Source: Streptomyces sp. NL15-2K
GTDB taxonomy: Bacteria; Actinomycetota; Actinomycetes; Streptomycetales; Streptomycetaceae
NCBI RefSeq assembly: GCF_030551255.1
Contig: NZ_CP130630.1
Coordinates: 8,351,501-8,415,500 of the forward strand
Length of the DNA: 64,000 nt
Direction of reading: 5' to 3'
Positions 37,138-46,034 of the stretch are shown here, in pieces (within the stretch, counting starts at the first letter, position 1; each line of letters starts with the position of its first letter). Below the pieces are notes generated by a model, which saw nothing but the letters and a program-made list of their open reading frames with translations, ran no database searches and was not told the DNA's origin. The translations under genes were made by a program, and so were the position numbers.

Positions 37138-38221
37138 CCGTGGCAAACCGCGAGGTGCGTCCAACGCGGCCGACAATCTGCTGCCCACCGGTGCCCGGCG
37201 GGCAGCCGCCGGTCCGGGCGCAGGGCGCAGCCGTGCCGAGCGGCGCAAGCTCCAGCGCAAGGTCAAGCGGCGGCGCAGGCGCAGCGCGATGAAGGAGATA
37301 CCCCTCCTCGTCGGCGTCGCGGTCCTCATAGCCCTCGTCCTGAAGACCTTCCTCGTCCAGGCGTTCGTGATCCCGTCCGGCTCCATGGAGCAGACGATCC
37401 AGATCGGCGACCGGGTCCTGGTCGACAAGTTCACCCCGTGGTTCGGCTCCAAGCCGCAGCGCGGGGACGTCGTCGTCTTCAAGGACCCCGGCGGCTGGCT
37501 CCAGGACGAGCAGCCCACCACGCAGCAGGACGACCCGATCGTCGTCAAGCAGGTCAAGGAGGCGCTCACCTTCATCGGCCTGCTGCCGTCGGACAACGAG
37601 AAAGACCTCATCAAGCGGGTCGTCGGTGTCGGCGGCGACCGCGTCAAGTGCTGTGACACGCAGGGGCGCGTCACCGTCAACGGCGTACCCCTGAACGAGG
37701 ACTATCTGTATCCCGGCAACGCCCCGTCCATACAACCGTTCGAGATTACCGTCCCGGCGGGCCGGCTGTGGGTGATGGGCGACCACCGATCCAACTCCGC
37801 GGACTCCCGCTCGCACCAGGACACCGACTACGGCGGCACGGTCTCCGAGGACTCCGTGGTCGGACGGGCCATGGTCATCGCCTGGCCCTTCGGCCACTGG
37901 ACCACCCTGGAGGAGCCGAAAACCTATGCTTCCGTGTCCGACTCGGGGCCTGGGACGACCGCGTCTCCCCAGCTGTCGCTTAGGGTTGCTCCCGACGATC
38001 CGAACGGAACGATCCACCTCCCGAGCCCTGCGGAACTGCCGCTCGTTATGGGAGTGGTGGGCCTGCGCCGGACATGGGGCAGGCGGCGGCACAGAGTAAG
38101 GAGTTGGCGTGGGGGATGTGGCGGTTGGCGCACGGTCCGGACACGACGGCGAGGAGCACGGCGGACGCCCCGTGGAATCAGCCGTTCCGGCCGCGGACAG
38201 CGCTGTGACCTCCGGGAATGA
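37130..38221 (+). CDS. sipX: Type I signal peptidase (SipX-like), 363 aa
   Basis: Second of four leader peptidases. An unusually long basic N-terminus (RRKLQRKVKRRRRRS, residues 39-52) precedes the membrane helix (about 57-77). IPSGSME has Ser85. The DLIKRVVGVGG Lys box lies near 162 and GDHRSNSADSR near 215. The last ~35 residues are Arg/Gly-rich and out of character, and the final 113 bp overlap sipY in another frame, so the native stop may have been lost to a frameshift or sipY may start later. GTG/ATG choices: ATG 37130, overlapping the sipW stop. Confidence 0.9.
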   Translation: MGSRGKPRGASNAADNLLPTGARRAAAGPGAGRSRAERRKLQRKVKRRRRRSAMKEIPLLVGVAVLIALVLKTFLVQAFVIPSGSMEQTIQIGDRVLVDKFTPWFGSKPQRGDVVVFKDPGGWLQDEQPTTQQDDPIVVKQVKEALTFIGLLPSDNEKDLIKRVVGVGGDRVKCCDTQGRVTVNGVPLNEDYLYPGNAPSIQPFEITVPAGRLWVMGDHRSNSADSRSHQDTDYGGTVSEDSVVGRAMVIAWPFGHWTTLEEPKTYASVSDSGPGTTASPQLSLRVAPDDPNGTIHLPSPAELPLVMGVVGLRRTWGRRRHRVRSWRGGCGGWRTVRTRRRGARRTPRGISRSGRGQRCDLRE

Positions 38222-39104
38222 CTCCGGGGCGGCCGAGGACGGCACGGCGAGGGGCGACGGCCCCGGGACGGACGGTCCCGGGGACCACGGGCCCGGAGGG
38301 CCGGGCGGTTCGTCCTCCCAGCCGAAGAAGCCGCGCTCCTTCTGGAAGGAGCTGCCCATCCTGATCGGCATCGCCCTGGTGCTGGCGCTGCTGATCAAGA
38401 CCTTCCTGGTGCAGGCGTTCTCCATCCCGTCCGACTCGATGCAGAACACCCTTCAGCAGGGTGACCGCGTCCTGGTCGACAAGCTCACCCCCTGGTTCGG
38501 CTCCGAGCCGGAGCGCGGCGAGGTCGTCGTCTTCCACGACCCCGACGACTGGCTGGCGGGCGAGCCGACGACCAACCCGAACGCGGTGCAGACGTTCCTC
38601 AGCTGGATCGGCCTGATGCCGTCCCCGTCGGAGAAGGACCTGATCAAGCGGGTCATCGGCGTCGGCGGCGACACCGTCTCGTGCAAGGGCACCGGCCCGC
38701 TGATGGTCAACGGCAAGGCGCTCGACGAGAAGTCGTACATCTACCCCGGCAACACGCCGTGCAGTGTCGACGACCAGGGCGGCCAGTTCACGGTGAAGGT
38801 CCCCAAGGGCTCCATCTGGGTCATGGGTGACCACCGGCAGAACTCGCGCGACTCGCGCTACAACCAGTCGGACGAGCACAAGGGCATGGTCCCGGTGGAC
38901 GAGGTCGTGGGCCGCGCCATCGTCAAGGCCTGGCCGATCAACCGCTGGGACACCCTGCCGGTCCCCGACACCTTCGACCAGTCCGGCCTGAACAACCAGG
39001 CGTCCGCCGACCTGACGGTCGCGCCCCAGGGACTCGTCTTCGCCGGTGTCGTGCCGGTGGCGTTGTGGCGTCGTAGGAAGATCTCGGCCGCCGAGACACG
39101 CTGA
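38109..39104 (+). CDS. sipY: Type I signal peptidase (SipY-like), 331 aa
   Basis: Third leader peptidase. Residues 1-75 are a Gly/Asp/Pro-rich disordered leader, then a membrane helix (LPILIGIALVLALLIKTFLV). IPSDSMQ carries the nucleophile Ser with Asp in place of Gly before it. DLIKRVIGVGG is the Lys box and GDHRQNSRDSR box E. A second hydrophobic segment at the C-terminus (GLVFAGVVPVALW) ends with RRRK, a two-span topology. The GTG at 38109 gives the 113-bp overlap with sipX; a later in-frame GTG (VESAVP) would shorten it. Confidence 0.9.
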   Translation: MGDVAVGARSGHDGEEHGGRPVESAVPAADSAVTSGNDSGAAEDGTARGDGPGTDGPGDHGPGGPGGSSSQPKKPRSFWKELPILIGIALVLALLIKTFLVQAFSIPSDSMQNTLQQGDRVLVDKLTPWFGSEPERGEVVVFHDPDDWLAGEPTTNPNAVQTFLSWIGLMPSPSEKDLIKRVIGVGGDTVSCKGTGPLMVNGKALDEKSYIYPGNTPCSVDDQGGQFTVKVPKGSIWVMGDHRQNSRDSRYNQSDEHKGMVPVDEVVGRAIVKAWPINRWDTLPVPDTFDQSGLNNQASADLTVAPQGLVFAGVVPVALWRRRKISAAETR

Positions 39105-39174
39105 GCGGACGTCTCCTGTGGTCAAGGCTCGTTAAACCCTCGTGCGGCTTGTGACCTTGGCCGGTCCGGAAGGG

Positions 39175-39204
39175 CTGACCGGGTCAGGTACCGCCGGGTA
39201 GGGT
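39175..39204 (+). promoter_or_regulatory. Candidate sipZ promoter, leaderless
   Basis: CTGACC (39175-39180), 18-bp spacer, TAGGGT (39199-39204). ATG 39213 lies nine bases after the -10 and has no ribosome-binding site. Confidence 0.45.
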
Positions 39205-39212
39205 GCGGAGCC

Positions 39213-39989
39213 ATGGGTGGCGAGAGCACGACGCGTACGGCCCCGCGCAGCGGCGGCACAGGCATGGGCCCGGTGGGCAGCCGGACCGGACAGCGACTGT
39301 CCGGACTGGCCGTCGCGCTGGGCCTTGTGCTGTTCCTCGGGGGATTCGCCTGGGGAGCGGTGATCTACCGGCCGTACACCGTGCCCACCGGCTCGATGAC
39401 GCCCACGATCGACGCCGGCGACCGGGTGCTGGCCCAGCGCGTGGACGGTGACGAGGTGCGCCGCGGTGACGTCGTGGTCTTCAAGGACACGAGCTGGGTG
39501 ACCAACGCTGCCGTCGTCAAGCGTGTGGTCGCCGTCGGCGGCGACACGGTGTCCTGTTGCACCGACGGCAAGCTGACCGTCAACGGCACGAAGATCGACG
39601 AACCGTATCTGCCCGAGGGAAGCGCCGCCGAGATCACGAACTTCCCGACCGTGACGGTGCCCAAGGGCCGGCTGTTCCTGCTGGGCGACGAGCGCCAGGG
39701 TTCCCTCGATTCCACCGCCCACCTGACGGACGCCGCGCGCGGCACCGTCTCGATCGGTGCCGTCACCGGCCGGGTGGACGCCGTGGTGTGGCCCATGAAC
39801 GGCATGCTCAAGCGGCCGACGGGCTTCGAGACCCTCGGGGCGCTGTCCTCGCCGGGACCGCTGCGTACGATCGGCGCGCTGATCGTCGTCGGGGCCGCGC
39901 TGGTCCTCGGCGGCGGAGCGTACGGCCCGATCGCCAAGCGGCTGGGCGGCCGCTCCCGGACGCGTACGGAGCTCGCCGGTGCCCGCTGA
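39213..39989 (+). CDS. sipZ: Type I signal peptidase (SipZ-like), 258 aa
   Basis: Fourth leader peptidase. Membrane helix at about residues 30-52, nucleophile Ser61 in VPTGSMTPTI, RVLAQR, Lys in AVVKRVVAVGG near 111, and box E GDERQGSLDS with Glu in place of the usual His. A C-terminal membrane segment (TIGALIVVGAALVLGGGAYG) follows. It has its own promoter candidate and overlaps the NUDIX gene by 11 bp. Confidence 0.92.
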   Translation: MGGESTTRTAPRSGGTGMGPVGSRTGQRLSGLAVALGLVLFLGGFAWGAVIYRPYTVPTGSMTPTIDAGDRVLAQRVDGDEVRRGDVVVFKDTSWVTNAAVVKRVVAVGGDTVSCCTDGKLTVNGTKIDEPYLPEGSAAEITNFPTVTVPKGRLFLLGDERQGSLDSTAHLTDAARGTVSIGAVTGRVDAVVWPMNGMLKRPTGFETLGALSSPGPLRTIGALIVVGAALVLGGGAYGPIAKRLGGRSRTRTELAGAR

Positions 39990-40506
39990 GGCGGACTCGT
40001 ACGCGGGCGGGTTGCGCAGGGTCGCCCGGGTGGTGCTGCTGGACCCCGAGGACCGCATCCTGCTGCTGCATGGCCATGAGCCGGACGATCCGGCCGACGA
40101 CTGGTGGTTCACGCCAGGGGGCGGCGTGGAGGGCGACGAGAGTCGTGAAGAGGCCGCGCTCAGGGAACTCGCGGAGGAGACCGGCATCACCGAGGTCGAA
40201 CTCGGCCCGGTGCTGTGGCGGCGGATGTGCTCCTTCCCGTTCGCGGGCCGCCGGTGGGATCAGGACGAGTGGTACTACCTGGCCCGTACGGCCCGTACGG
40301 CCCGTACGATCCGGCCGCAGCCGCAGGCGGCGGGCCTGACCGAACTGGAGCGGCGCAGTGTCGCCGGAGCACGCTGGTGGACGTGTCAGGAACTGACCCG
40401 GGCACATGAGACGGTGTATCCGACCAGACTCGCCGAGCTGCTGAGCAGGCTGCTCGACGAAGGTCCCCCGGCCGGGCCCGTGACCTTGGACACCGAAATC
40501 GTCTAG
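39979..40506 (+). CDS. NUDIX hydrolase, 175 aa
   Basis: The NUDIX box is complete: GGGVEGDESREEAALRELAE followed by ETGI (about residues 46-69, G-x5-E-x7-REUxEExGU). The family hydrolyses nucleoside diphosphate derivatives; the substrate here is unknown. GTG 39979 overlaps sipZ by 11 bp, so the two are coupled. Residues 102-110 are a threefold ART repeat encoded by three GCCCGTACG units. The same gene follows the signal peptidases in other streptomycetes. Confidence 0.9.
   Translation: MPAEADSYAGGLRRVARVVLLDPEDRILLLHGHEPDDPADDWWFTPGGGVEGDESREEAALRELAEETGITEVELGPVLWRRMCSFPFAGRRWDQDEWYYLARTARTARTIRPQPQAAGLTELERRSVAGARWWTCQELTRAHETVYPTRLAELLSRLLDEGPPAGPVTLDTEIV
40282..40308 (+). repeat. GCCCGTACG microrepeat (x3) in the NUDIX gene
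   Basis: Three tandem 9-bp units encode ARTARTART; the length could vary by slippage without breaking the frame. Confidence 0.9.
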
Positions 40507-40562
40507 AGGCTCACGGGACTGGCGCACAATGGGGGGATCGCACGGCTGAAGGGGAACATGCC

Positions 40563-40871
40563 ATGAGCGCCGAGGACCTCGAGAAGTACGAGACCGAGAT
40601 GGAGCTCAAGCTCTATCGGGAGTACCGCGATGTCGTCGGTCTGTTCAAGTACGTGATCGAGACCGAACGGCGCTTCTACCTGACCAACGACTACGAGATG
40701 CAGGTGCACTCGGTCCAGGGTGAGGTGTTCTTCGAGGTGTCCATGGCGGATGCCTGGGTGTGGGACATGTACCGGCCGGCTCGCTTCGTGAAGCAGGTGA
40801 GGGTACTCACATTCAAGGACGTGAACATCGAGGAGCTGAACAAGAGCGATCTGGAGTTGCCGGGTGGATGA
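40563..40871 (+). CDS. DUF2469 family protein, 102 aa
   Basis: Highly conserved actinobacterial protein beginning MSAEDLEKYETEMELKLYRE, with acidic/aromatic segments WVWDMYRPARFVKQVRVLTF near residues 62-82. It is cytosolic, of standard length (about 100-107) and of unknown function. GAAGGGGA precedes ATG 40563. It is a constant neighbour of yraN-comM-dprA in actinobacteria. Confidence 0.92.
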   Translation: MSAEDLEKYETEMELKLYREYRDVVGLFKYVIETERRFYLTNDYEMQVHSVQGEVFFEVSMADAWVWDMYRPARFVKQVRVLTFKDVNIEELNKSDLELPGG

Positions 40872-40977
40872 ATGCCCCCGCAAGGGTGACGAGGTTTTCC
40901 ACAACCGCTGAGTAGTCCACCAAGATCCACTTCATGCGGTCGGATGCGTGACGGTTGGCGCCGGAGGTGGTGCCGAC

Positions 40978-41349
40978 ATGAACGCTCATCTGGCACGCAG
41001 TGCACTCGGCAAGTACGGCGAGACGCTGGCCGCGCGGCGGCTGGTCGAGGCCGGGATGACGGTCCTGGAGCGCAACTGGCGCTGCGGCAGGACCGGAGAG
41101 ATCGACATCGTGGCCCGGGACGGCGACGTCCTGGTCGTCTGCGAGGTCAAGACACGCCGCGCGGGTGCCTTCGAGCATCCGATGGCCGCGGTGACCCCGG
41201 AGAAGGCTGAGCGGCTGCGGGGCCTGGCCGAACGCTGGATCCACGCCCACGGAGGGGCACCGCCGGGAGGCGTCCGCATCGATCTGGTCGGTGTGGTCCT
41301 GCCCCCGCGCGGGGCGGCCGTGGTCGAGCACGTGCGGGGGGTGGCCTGA
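40978..41349 (+). CDS. YraN/UPF0102 family nuclease-fold protein, 123 aa
   Basis: Restriction-endonuclease-fold protein. [27 protein letters not shown] is followed by the catalytic-type [20 protein letters not shown] (GEID...VEVK pattern, about residues 40-62). Length is typical. ATG 40978 with GGAGGTGG upstream; it ends one base before the comM-like ATG. Linked to comM and dprA in many bacteria; nuclease activity is presumed. Confidence 0.9.
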   Translation: MNAHLARSALGKYGETLAARRLVEAGMTVLERNWRCGRTGEIDIVARDGDVLVVCEVKTRRAGAFEHPMAAVTPEKAERLRGLAERWIHAHGGAPPGGVRIDLVGVVLPPRGAAVVEHVRGVA

Positions 41350-41350
41350 G

Positions 41351-42976
41351 ATGGGTTTCGCACGTACGTGCGCGGTGGCGCTGGTGGGCGTCGAGGGCGT
41401 GGTGGTCGAGGTCCAGGCCGACCTGGAACCGGGGGTCGCGGCGTTCACGCTGGTGGGGCTGCCGGACAAGAGCCTGACGGAGAGCCGGGACCGAGTGCGG
41501 GCCGCGGTGGTCAATTCCGGGGCCGAGTGGCCGCAGAAGAAGCTGACGGTGGGACTCAGTCCGGCGTCCGTGCCCAAGGCCGGTTCGGGTTTCGATCTCG
41601 CCGTCGCCTGTGCCGTCCTCGGCGCCGCCGAGCGGATCGATCCCCGGGTGCTGGCCGACATCGTGATGATCGGCGAGCTGGGCCTCGACGGACGGGTACG
41701 GCCGGTTCGGGGCATCCTCCCGGCGGTGCTGGCCGCGGCCGACGCCGGCTACGAGCAGGTGGTGGTGCCCGAGTGCGCCGCCGCCGAGGCGTCCCTGGTG
41801 CCAGGCGTGTCCGTCCTGGGGGTGCGCAGCCTGCGGCAGCTGATCGCGGTCCTCGCGGACGAACCCGTGCCCGAGGAGGAGCCGGACGAGGCGGGCCGTC
41901 CCGACCCGCTCCTCGCCGGACTGCGGGTGCCGGGCACGGGCGCGGCCACGGGCATGCACAGCCTGGGCGCCGCCCAGCTCGACCACGGCCACGACCTCGC
42001 CGACGTCGTGGGCCAGCTCTCGGCCCGCACGGCGGTGGAGGTCGCCGCGGCGGGCGGACACCACCTGTTCCTGGAGGGGCCGCCCGGCGCCGGGAAGACG
42101 ATGCTCGCGGAGCGGCTGCCCGCCATCCTGCCCCGGCTCGGCCGGGAGGAGTCCCTGGAAGTCACGGCGGTGCACTCGGTGGCGGGCCTGCTGCCCCCCG
42201 GAAAGCCGCTGATCGACGTCGCCCCCTACTGCGCCCCGCACCACTCGGCGACGATGCAGGCACTGGTCGGCGGCGGCCCCGGCATCGCCCGGCCCGGGGC
42301 GGTGTCGCTGTCCCACCGGGGCGTTCTCTTTCTGGACGAGACGCCGGAGTTCAACAGCCAGGCCCTGGACGCCCTCCGGCAGCCCCTGGAAGCGGGGCAC
42401 GTCGTCATCGCCCGCAGCGCGGGTGTCGTGCGCTTCCCGGCGAAGTTCCTGATGGTGCTCGCGGCCAACCCCTGCCCTTGCGGCCGCTTCTCCCAGACGA
42501 GTGACCTGTGCGAGTGCCCGCCCTCCGCGGTCCGCCGCTATCAGGCCAGGCTGTCCGGCCCGCTGCTCGACCGGGTCGACCTGCGCGTCGAGGTGGACCG
42601 CCTCACGCGCGCCGCGCTGACCGAGCGCGGCGCCCGGGGCGAGTCGACGGCGGCGGTGGCCGAACGGGTCCGGGAGGCGAGGGAACGAGCGGCGAACCGC
42701 CTGGTGGGCACCCCGTGGCGGACGAACAGCGAGATCCCGGGACGTGAGCTGCGCAGCCGCTGGCATGCCGCGCCCGGCGCCATGGACGAAGCGGAGCGGA
42801 ACCTGGAGCGGGGTGTGCTGACCGCTCGCGGCCTCGACCGTGTCCTGCGCGTGGCCTGGACCGTCGCCGACCTCGTCGGCCGCGACCGCCCCGACGCGAC
42901 GGACGTCGCCCTGGCGCTGCAACTGCGTACGGGAGTGCCGCGAGGCGTCCCCATGGCCATCGGGGCGCTGACGTGA
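41351..42976 (+). CDS. comM: ComM-like Mg-chelatase-subunit-type AAA+ ATPase, 541 aa
   Basis: YifB/ComM family AAA+ protein; in transformable bacteria ComM is a helicase promoting branch migration of incoming DNA. An N-terminal Lon-like domain (GLPDKSLTESRDRVRAAV) is followed by Walker A GPPGAGKTMLAERLP near residues 238-252, Walker B LFLDETPEF near 330 and the Cys cluster NPCPCG...CECPP near 372-390. The GTGA overlap with dprA ties the two together. Confidence 0.9.
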   Translation: MGFARTCAVALVGVEGVVVEVQADLEPGVAAFTLVGLPDKSLTESRDRVRAAVVNSGAEWPQKKLTVGLSPASVPKAGSGFDLAVACAVLGAAERIDPRVLADIVMIGELGLDGRVRPVRGILPAVLAAADAGYEQVVVPECAAAEASLVPGVSVLGVRSLRQLIAVLADEPVPEEEPDEAGRPDPLLAGLRVPGTGAATGMHSLGAAQLDHGHDLADVVGQLSARTAVEVAAAGGHHLFLEGPPGAGKTMLAERLPAILPRLGREESLEVTAVHSVAGLLPPGKPLIDVAPYCAPHHSATMQALVGGGPGIARPGAVSLSHRGVLFLDETPEFNSQALDALRQPLEAGHVVIARSAGVVRFPAKFLMVLAANPCPCGRFSQTSDLCECPPSAVRRYQARLSGPLLDRVDLRVEVDRLTRAALTERGARGESTAAVAERVREARERAANRLVGTPWRTNSEIPGRELRSRWHAAPGAMDEAERNLERGVLTARGLDRVLRVAWTVADLVGRDRPDATDVALALQLRTGVPRGVPMAIGALT

Positions 42977-44133
42977 ACGGCGGCGACGACCCGGACGGCG
43001 AACTGCTCGGCCGTGTCTTTCTCGCCCGAGTCATCGAGCCCGGCGACGAGGTCGCCGGACGGTGGGTGCGGGAGTTCGGGGTGGACGAAGTGGTTCGGCG
43101 GTTGCGGGAGGGAGGCGTGGCCCTGCCGGGGGTGAGTGACAAGCGGTGGGCGGGGTTGCTGGCCCGGGCCGGGGAGGCCGAGCCGCGGAGGGATCTCGCC
43201 GTTGCCCGGGGCGCCGGGGTGCGGTTCGTGCGTCCGGGGGACGGCGAGTGGCCGGGGCAGCTCGACGACCTGGGGGACGCGCGGCCCCTGGGCCTGTGGG
43301 TGCGCGGTCGGGCCAGTCTGCGGATGTGGGCGCTGCGGTCCGTGGCCGTCGTGGGCGCCCGCGCCTGCACCGAGTACGGCGCCCACATGGCGGCCACCCT
43401 CGCCGCCGGCCTCGCCGAGCGCGGCTGGGTCGTGGTGTCCGGCGGTGCCTACGGGGTCGACGGCGCCGCCCACCGCGGCGCCCTGGGCGCGGGCGGCGCC
43501 ACCGTCGCCGTCCTGGCCTGCGGCGTCGACCGGCCCTATCCGCGCGGACACACCCAGCTGATCACCAGGATCGCGGAACAGGGACTGGTCGTCGGGGAGC
43601 TGCCGCCCGGTGATCACCCGACACCCAGCAGATTCGTGCTGCGGAACCGGGTGATCGCCGCGCTCACCCGGGGCACCGTGGTCGTCGAGGCCGCGTACCG
43701 GAGCGGTTCGCTGGTCACGGCGCGTGCGGCACAGCGGTTGGGCCGCCACACGATGGGGGTGCCAGGGCCGGCCACCAGCGGGCTCTCGGCCGGGGTGCAC
43801 GAGCTGCTGCGCCAGGAGGCGGTGCTGGTCACCGATGCCACGGAGGTCGTCGAGCTGGTCGGCGACATGGGCGAGCTCGCGCCGGAGAGGCGCGGACCCG
43901 TGCTGCCGCGCGATCTCCTCGACGCCGCCGCTCGGCGGGTCCTGGCCGCGCTGCCGGGACACCGCGCGGCGGCCGCGGACGAGATCGCATGCGGTGCGCA
44001 GACCACCCAGGACGACGCGATCGCGAGACTGTACGAACTCCGATCACTTGGTTACGTCGAACGACACAGCGACGGCTGGAAGTTGACACGCCAGGCGATG
44101 ATCTCCGCACGGGGCGGTCGACGGGGGAGTTGA
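42973..44133 (+). CDS. dprA: DNA-processing protein DprA/Smf, 386 aa
   Basis: Rossmann-fold protein that loads RecA on single-stranded DNA in transformation; widespread in non-competent bacteria with unclear role. Motifs: SVAVVGARACTEYG near residue 121, SGGAYGVDGAAHRGAL near 155-170, and NRVIAALTRGTVVVEAAYRSGSL near 225-247. A winged-helix C-terminal domain follows (ARLYELRSLGYVER). GTG 42973 overlaps the comM-like stop by 4 bp. Confidence 0.93.
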   Translation: MNGGDDPDGELLGRVFLARVIEPGDEVAGRWVREFGVDEVVRRLREGGVALPGVSDKRWAGLLARAGEAEPRRDLAVARGAGVRFVRPGDGEWPGQLDDLGDARPLGLWVRGRASLRMWALRSVAVVGARACTEYGAHMAATLAAGLAERGWVVVSGGAYGVDGAAHRGALGAGGATVAVLACGVDRPYPRGHTQLITRIAEQGLVVGELPPGDHPTPSRFVLRNRVIAALTRGTVVVEAAYRSGSLVTARAAQRLGRHTMGVPGPATSGLSAGVHELLRQEAVLVTDATEVVELVGDMGELAPERRGPVLPRDLLDAAARRVLAALPGHRAAAADEIACGAQTTQDDAIARLYELRSLGYVERHSDGWKLTRQAMISARGGRRGS

Positions 44134-44415
44134 CCGAGCGTGTTCGGCCGTCCGGGGGAACCCTGACGCCCTTGGGAATTCCGGTAGTTGGCGCGATTCG
44201 ATGATCACGTAGAGCTACGGATGCGGTGCCGTGGGGCGGCTCGCGGAACACATCCGCGTACGGGTCGAGCATCGTCCTTCGCGCACCGCGACACGTCAGT
44301 CACGCTACGCTCACGTGGATTCCGACGCAGACCGGCATCTCGACAAACAGACAGACATCAGACGACAGCTCCCCCAGGCAGCACCACTTCACGGCAGAAC
44401 GGCACAAGGCGACGA

Positions 44416-45258
44416 ATGCCCCAACACACCTCCGGGTCCGACCGGACGGCGATCCCCTCAGCCGCCCGCGAGGGTGGCAGCGTGCGGCCGCCCGCTCCTT
44501 CGACGCTCGACGAGCTGTGGCGGTCGTACAAGGCGACCGGGGACGAGCGGCTGCGCGAGCAGCTGATCCTGCACTACTCACCGCTGGTGAAGTACGTGGC
44601 GGGACGCGTGAGCGTGGGGCTGCCGCCCAATGTGGAGCAGGCGGACTTCGTGTCGTCGGGCGTGTTCGGGCTGATCGACGCGATCGAGAAGTTCGACATC
44701 GACCGGGAGATCAAGTTCGAGACGTACGCGATCACCCGGATCCGGGGCGCCATGATCGACGAGCTGCGGGCACTGGACTGGATTCCGCGCTCGGTGCGGC
44801 AGAAGGCGCGCAACGTCGAGCGGGCGTACGCGACGCTGGAGGCGAAGCTCAGGCGGACACCGTCGGAGGGGGAGGTGGCCGCCGAGATGGGGATCGCGGT
44901 GGACGAGCTCCACGCCGTGTTCAGCCAGTTGTCGCTGGCGAACGTGGTGGCCCTGGAGGAGCTGCTGCACTGCGGGGGCGAGGGCGGCGACGGGCTGAGC
45001 GTCATGGACACGCTGGAGGACACCGCCGCGGACAACCCGGTCGAGGTGGCGGAGGACCGGGAGCTGCGGCGGTTTCTGGCGCGGGCGATCAACACGCTGC
45101 CCGAGCGGGAGAAGACCGTGGTGACGCTGTACTACTACGAGGGGCTCACGCTCGCCGAGATCGGGAACGTGCTGGGGGTGACCGAGAGCCGGGTGAGCCA
45201 GATCCACACCAAGTCCGTGCTCCAGTTGCGGGCCAAGCTGGCGAGTTTCGGTCGCTGA
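44416..45258 (+). CDS. whiG: RNA polymerase sigma factor WhiG, 280 aa
   Basis: FliA-family sigma factor that commits aerial hyphae to sporulation. Region 2 ([38 protein letters not shown] near residues 55-120), region 3 ([13 protein letters not shown]) and region 4 ([34 protein letters not shown]) are complete; 280 residues is the usual length. ATG 44416 follows GACGA, with no strong ribosome-binding site. The 282 bp upstream hold no gene; the sequence CAGTCACGCTACGCTCACG near 44296 resembles BldD-type half-sites, and whiG is a known BldD target, but this is tentative. Confidence 0.96.
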   Translation: MPQHTSGSDRTAIPSAAREGGSVRPPAPSTLDELWRSYKATGDERLREQLILHYSPLVKYVAGRVSVGLPPNVEQADFVSSGVFGLIDAIEKFDIDREIKFETYAITRIRGAMIDELRALDWIPRSVRQKARNVERAYATLEAKLRRTPSEGEVAAEMGIAVDELHAVFSQLSLANVVALEELLHCGGEGGDGLSVMDTLEDTAADNPVEVAEDRELRRFLARAINTLPEREKTVVTLYYYEGLTLAEIGNVLGVTESRVSQIHTKSVLQLRAKLASFGR

Positions 45259-45296
45259 TGCGGTGGGAGTCACTGCCGTCGGAGGTGGCTCGTCCG

Positions 45297-45302
45297 TAAA
45301 GT
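45297..45302 (+). promoter_or_regulatory. Candidate -10 for the TetR gene
   Basis: TAAAGT ends six bases before GTG 45309 with no ribosome-binding site: a possible leaderless promoter. Confidence 0.3.
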
Positions 45303-45308
45303 GGTTGC

Positions 45309-45890
45309 GTGCCAAGGATTCGAGCGGCCTCCGTGGCCGAGCACCGGTCGATGCAGCGAGCCGCCCTGCTGGACGCGGCTCGTTCCCTGCTGTCCGAGGG
45401 CGGGACGGAGGCGCTGACCTTCCCGGCCCTCGCCGAGCGGACGGGACTCGCCCGCTCGTCCGTGTACGAGTACTTCCGGTCGCGGGCCGCCGTGGTCGAG
45501 GAGCTGTGCGAGGTCGACTTCCCGGTCTGGGCGGCGGACGTCTCGGCGGCGATGGAGCGGGCCTCGACGCCGGAGGGCAAAGTCGAGGCGTATGTGCGGC
45601 AGCAGTTGGCGTTGGTCGGGGACCGGCGGCACCGGGCCGTGGTGGCGATCTCGGCGAGTGAACTCGATGCGGGGGCTCGGGAGAAGATCCGGGCCGCGCA
45701 CGGGGGGCTTGTGGCGATGATCGTCGAGGCTTTGGGGGAGATGGGGCACGCGCAGCCTCGGATGGCGGCGATGTTGCTGCAGGGGGTTGTGGACGCGGCT
45801 GTGCGGAGGATTGAGCTGGGGGCCGCGGAGGAGCCTTCGGTGATTACGGAGGCGGCGGTGGGGATGGCTTTGCGGGGTGTGCGGGGCTGA
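45309..45890 (+). CDS. TetR-family transcriptional regulator, 193 aa
   Basis: Residues 15-60 are the TetR helix-turn-helix (LLDAARSLLSEGGTEALTFPALAERTGLARSS then VYEYFRSRAAVVEEL). The C-terminal ligand domain is all-helical and unremarkable. GTG 45309. It follows whiG by 50 bp but probably has its own promoter; the target is not evident from the neighbours. Confidence 0.9.
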   Translation: MPRIRAASVAEHRSMQRAALLDAARSLLSEGGTEALTFPALAERTGLARSSVYEYFRSRAAVVEELCEVDFPVWAADVSAAMERASTPEGKVEAYVRQQLALVGDRRHRAVVAISASELDAGAREKIRAAHGGLVAMIVEALGEMGHAQPRMAAMLLQGVVDAAVRRIELGAAEEPSVITEAAVGMALRGVRG

Positions 45891-45910
45891 GGTTAGCGGG
45901 GGGCCGGCGT

Positions 45911-45992
45911 GGGGTGGGTCACTCGCCCGCGCTCGCGGGGCGCCGCTCTCTGTGGGTCGGGAGCCGCCCCAGCGGCACGACCGCCCGCAGCT
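45911..45992 (+). repeat. Dispersed Streptomyces hairpin element, copy B
   Basis: 82-bp element nearly identical to copy C (58061-58143); about 40 bases around CTCTCTGTGGGTCGGGAGCC are identical. GCCGCT and AGCGGC ends of the core can pair into a stem-loop. It lies between convergent TetR and M23 genes. Confidence 0.85.
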
Positions 45993-46034
45993 ACGCCGGA
46001 TGTGCAGGCTGTACGCGGCTACGTGGCTACCCGG

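Noticed and set aside
44290..44320. Firm BldD operator call upstream of whiG
   Set aside because: The half-sites are imperfect and the promoter is not mapped; mentioned only as tentative under whiG.
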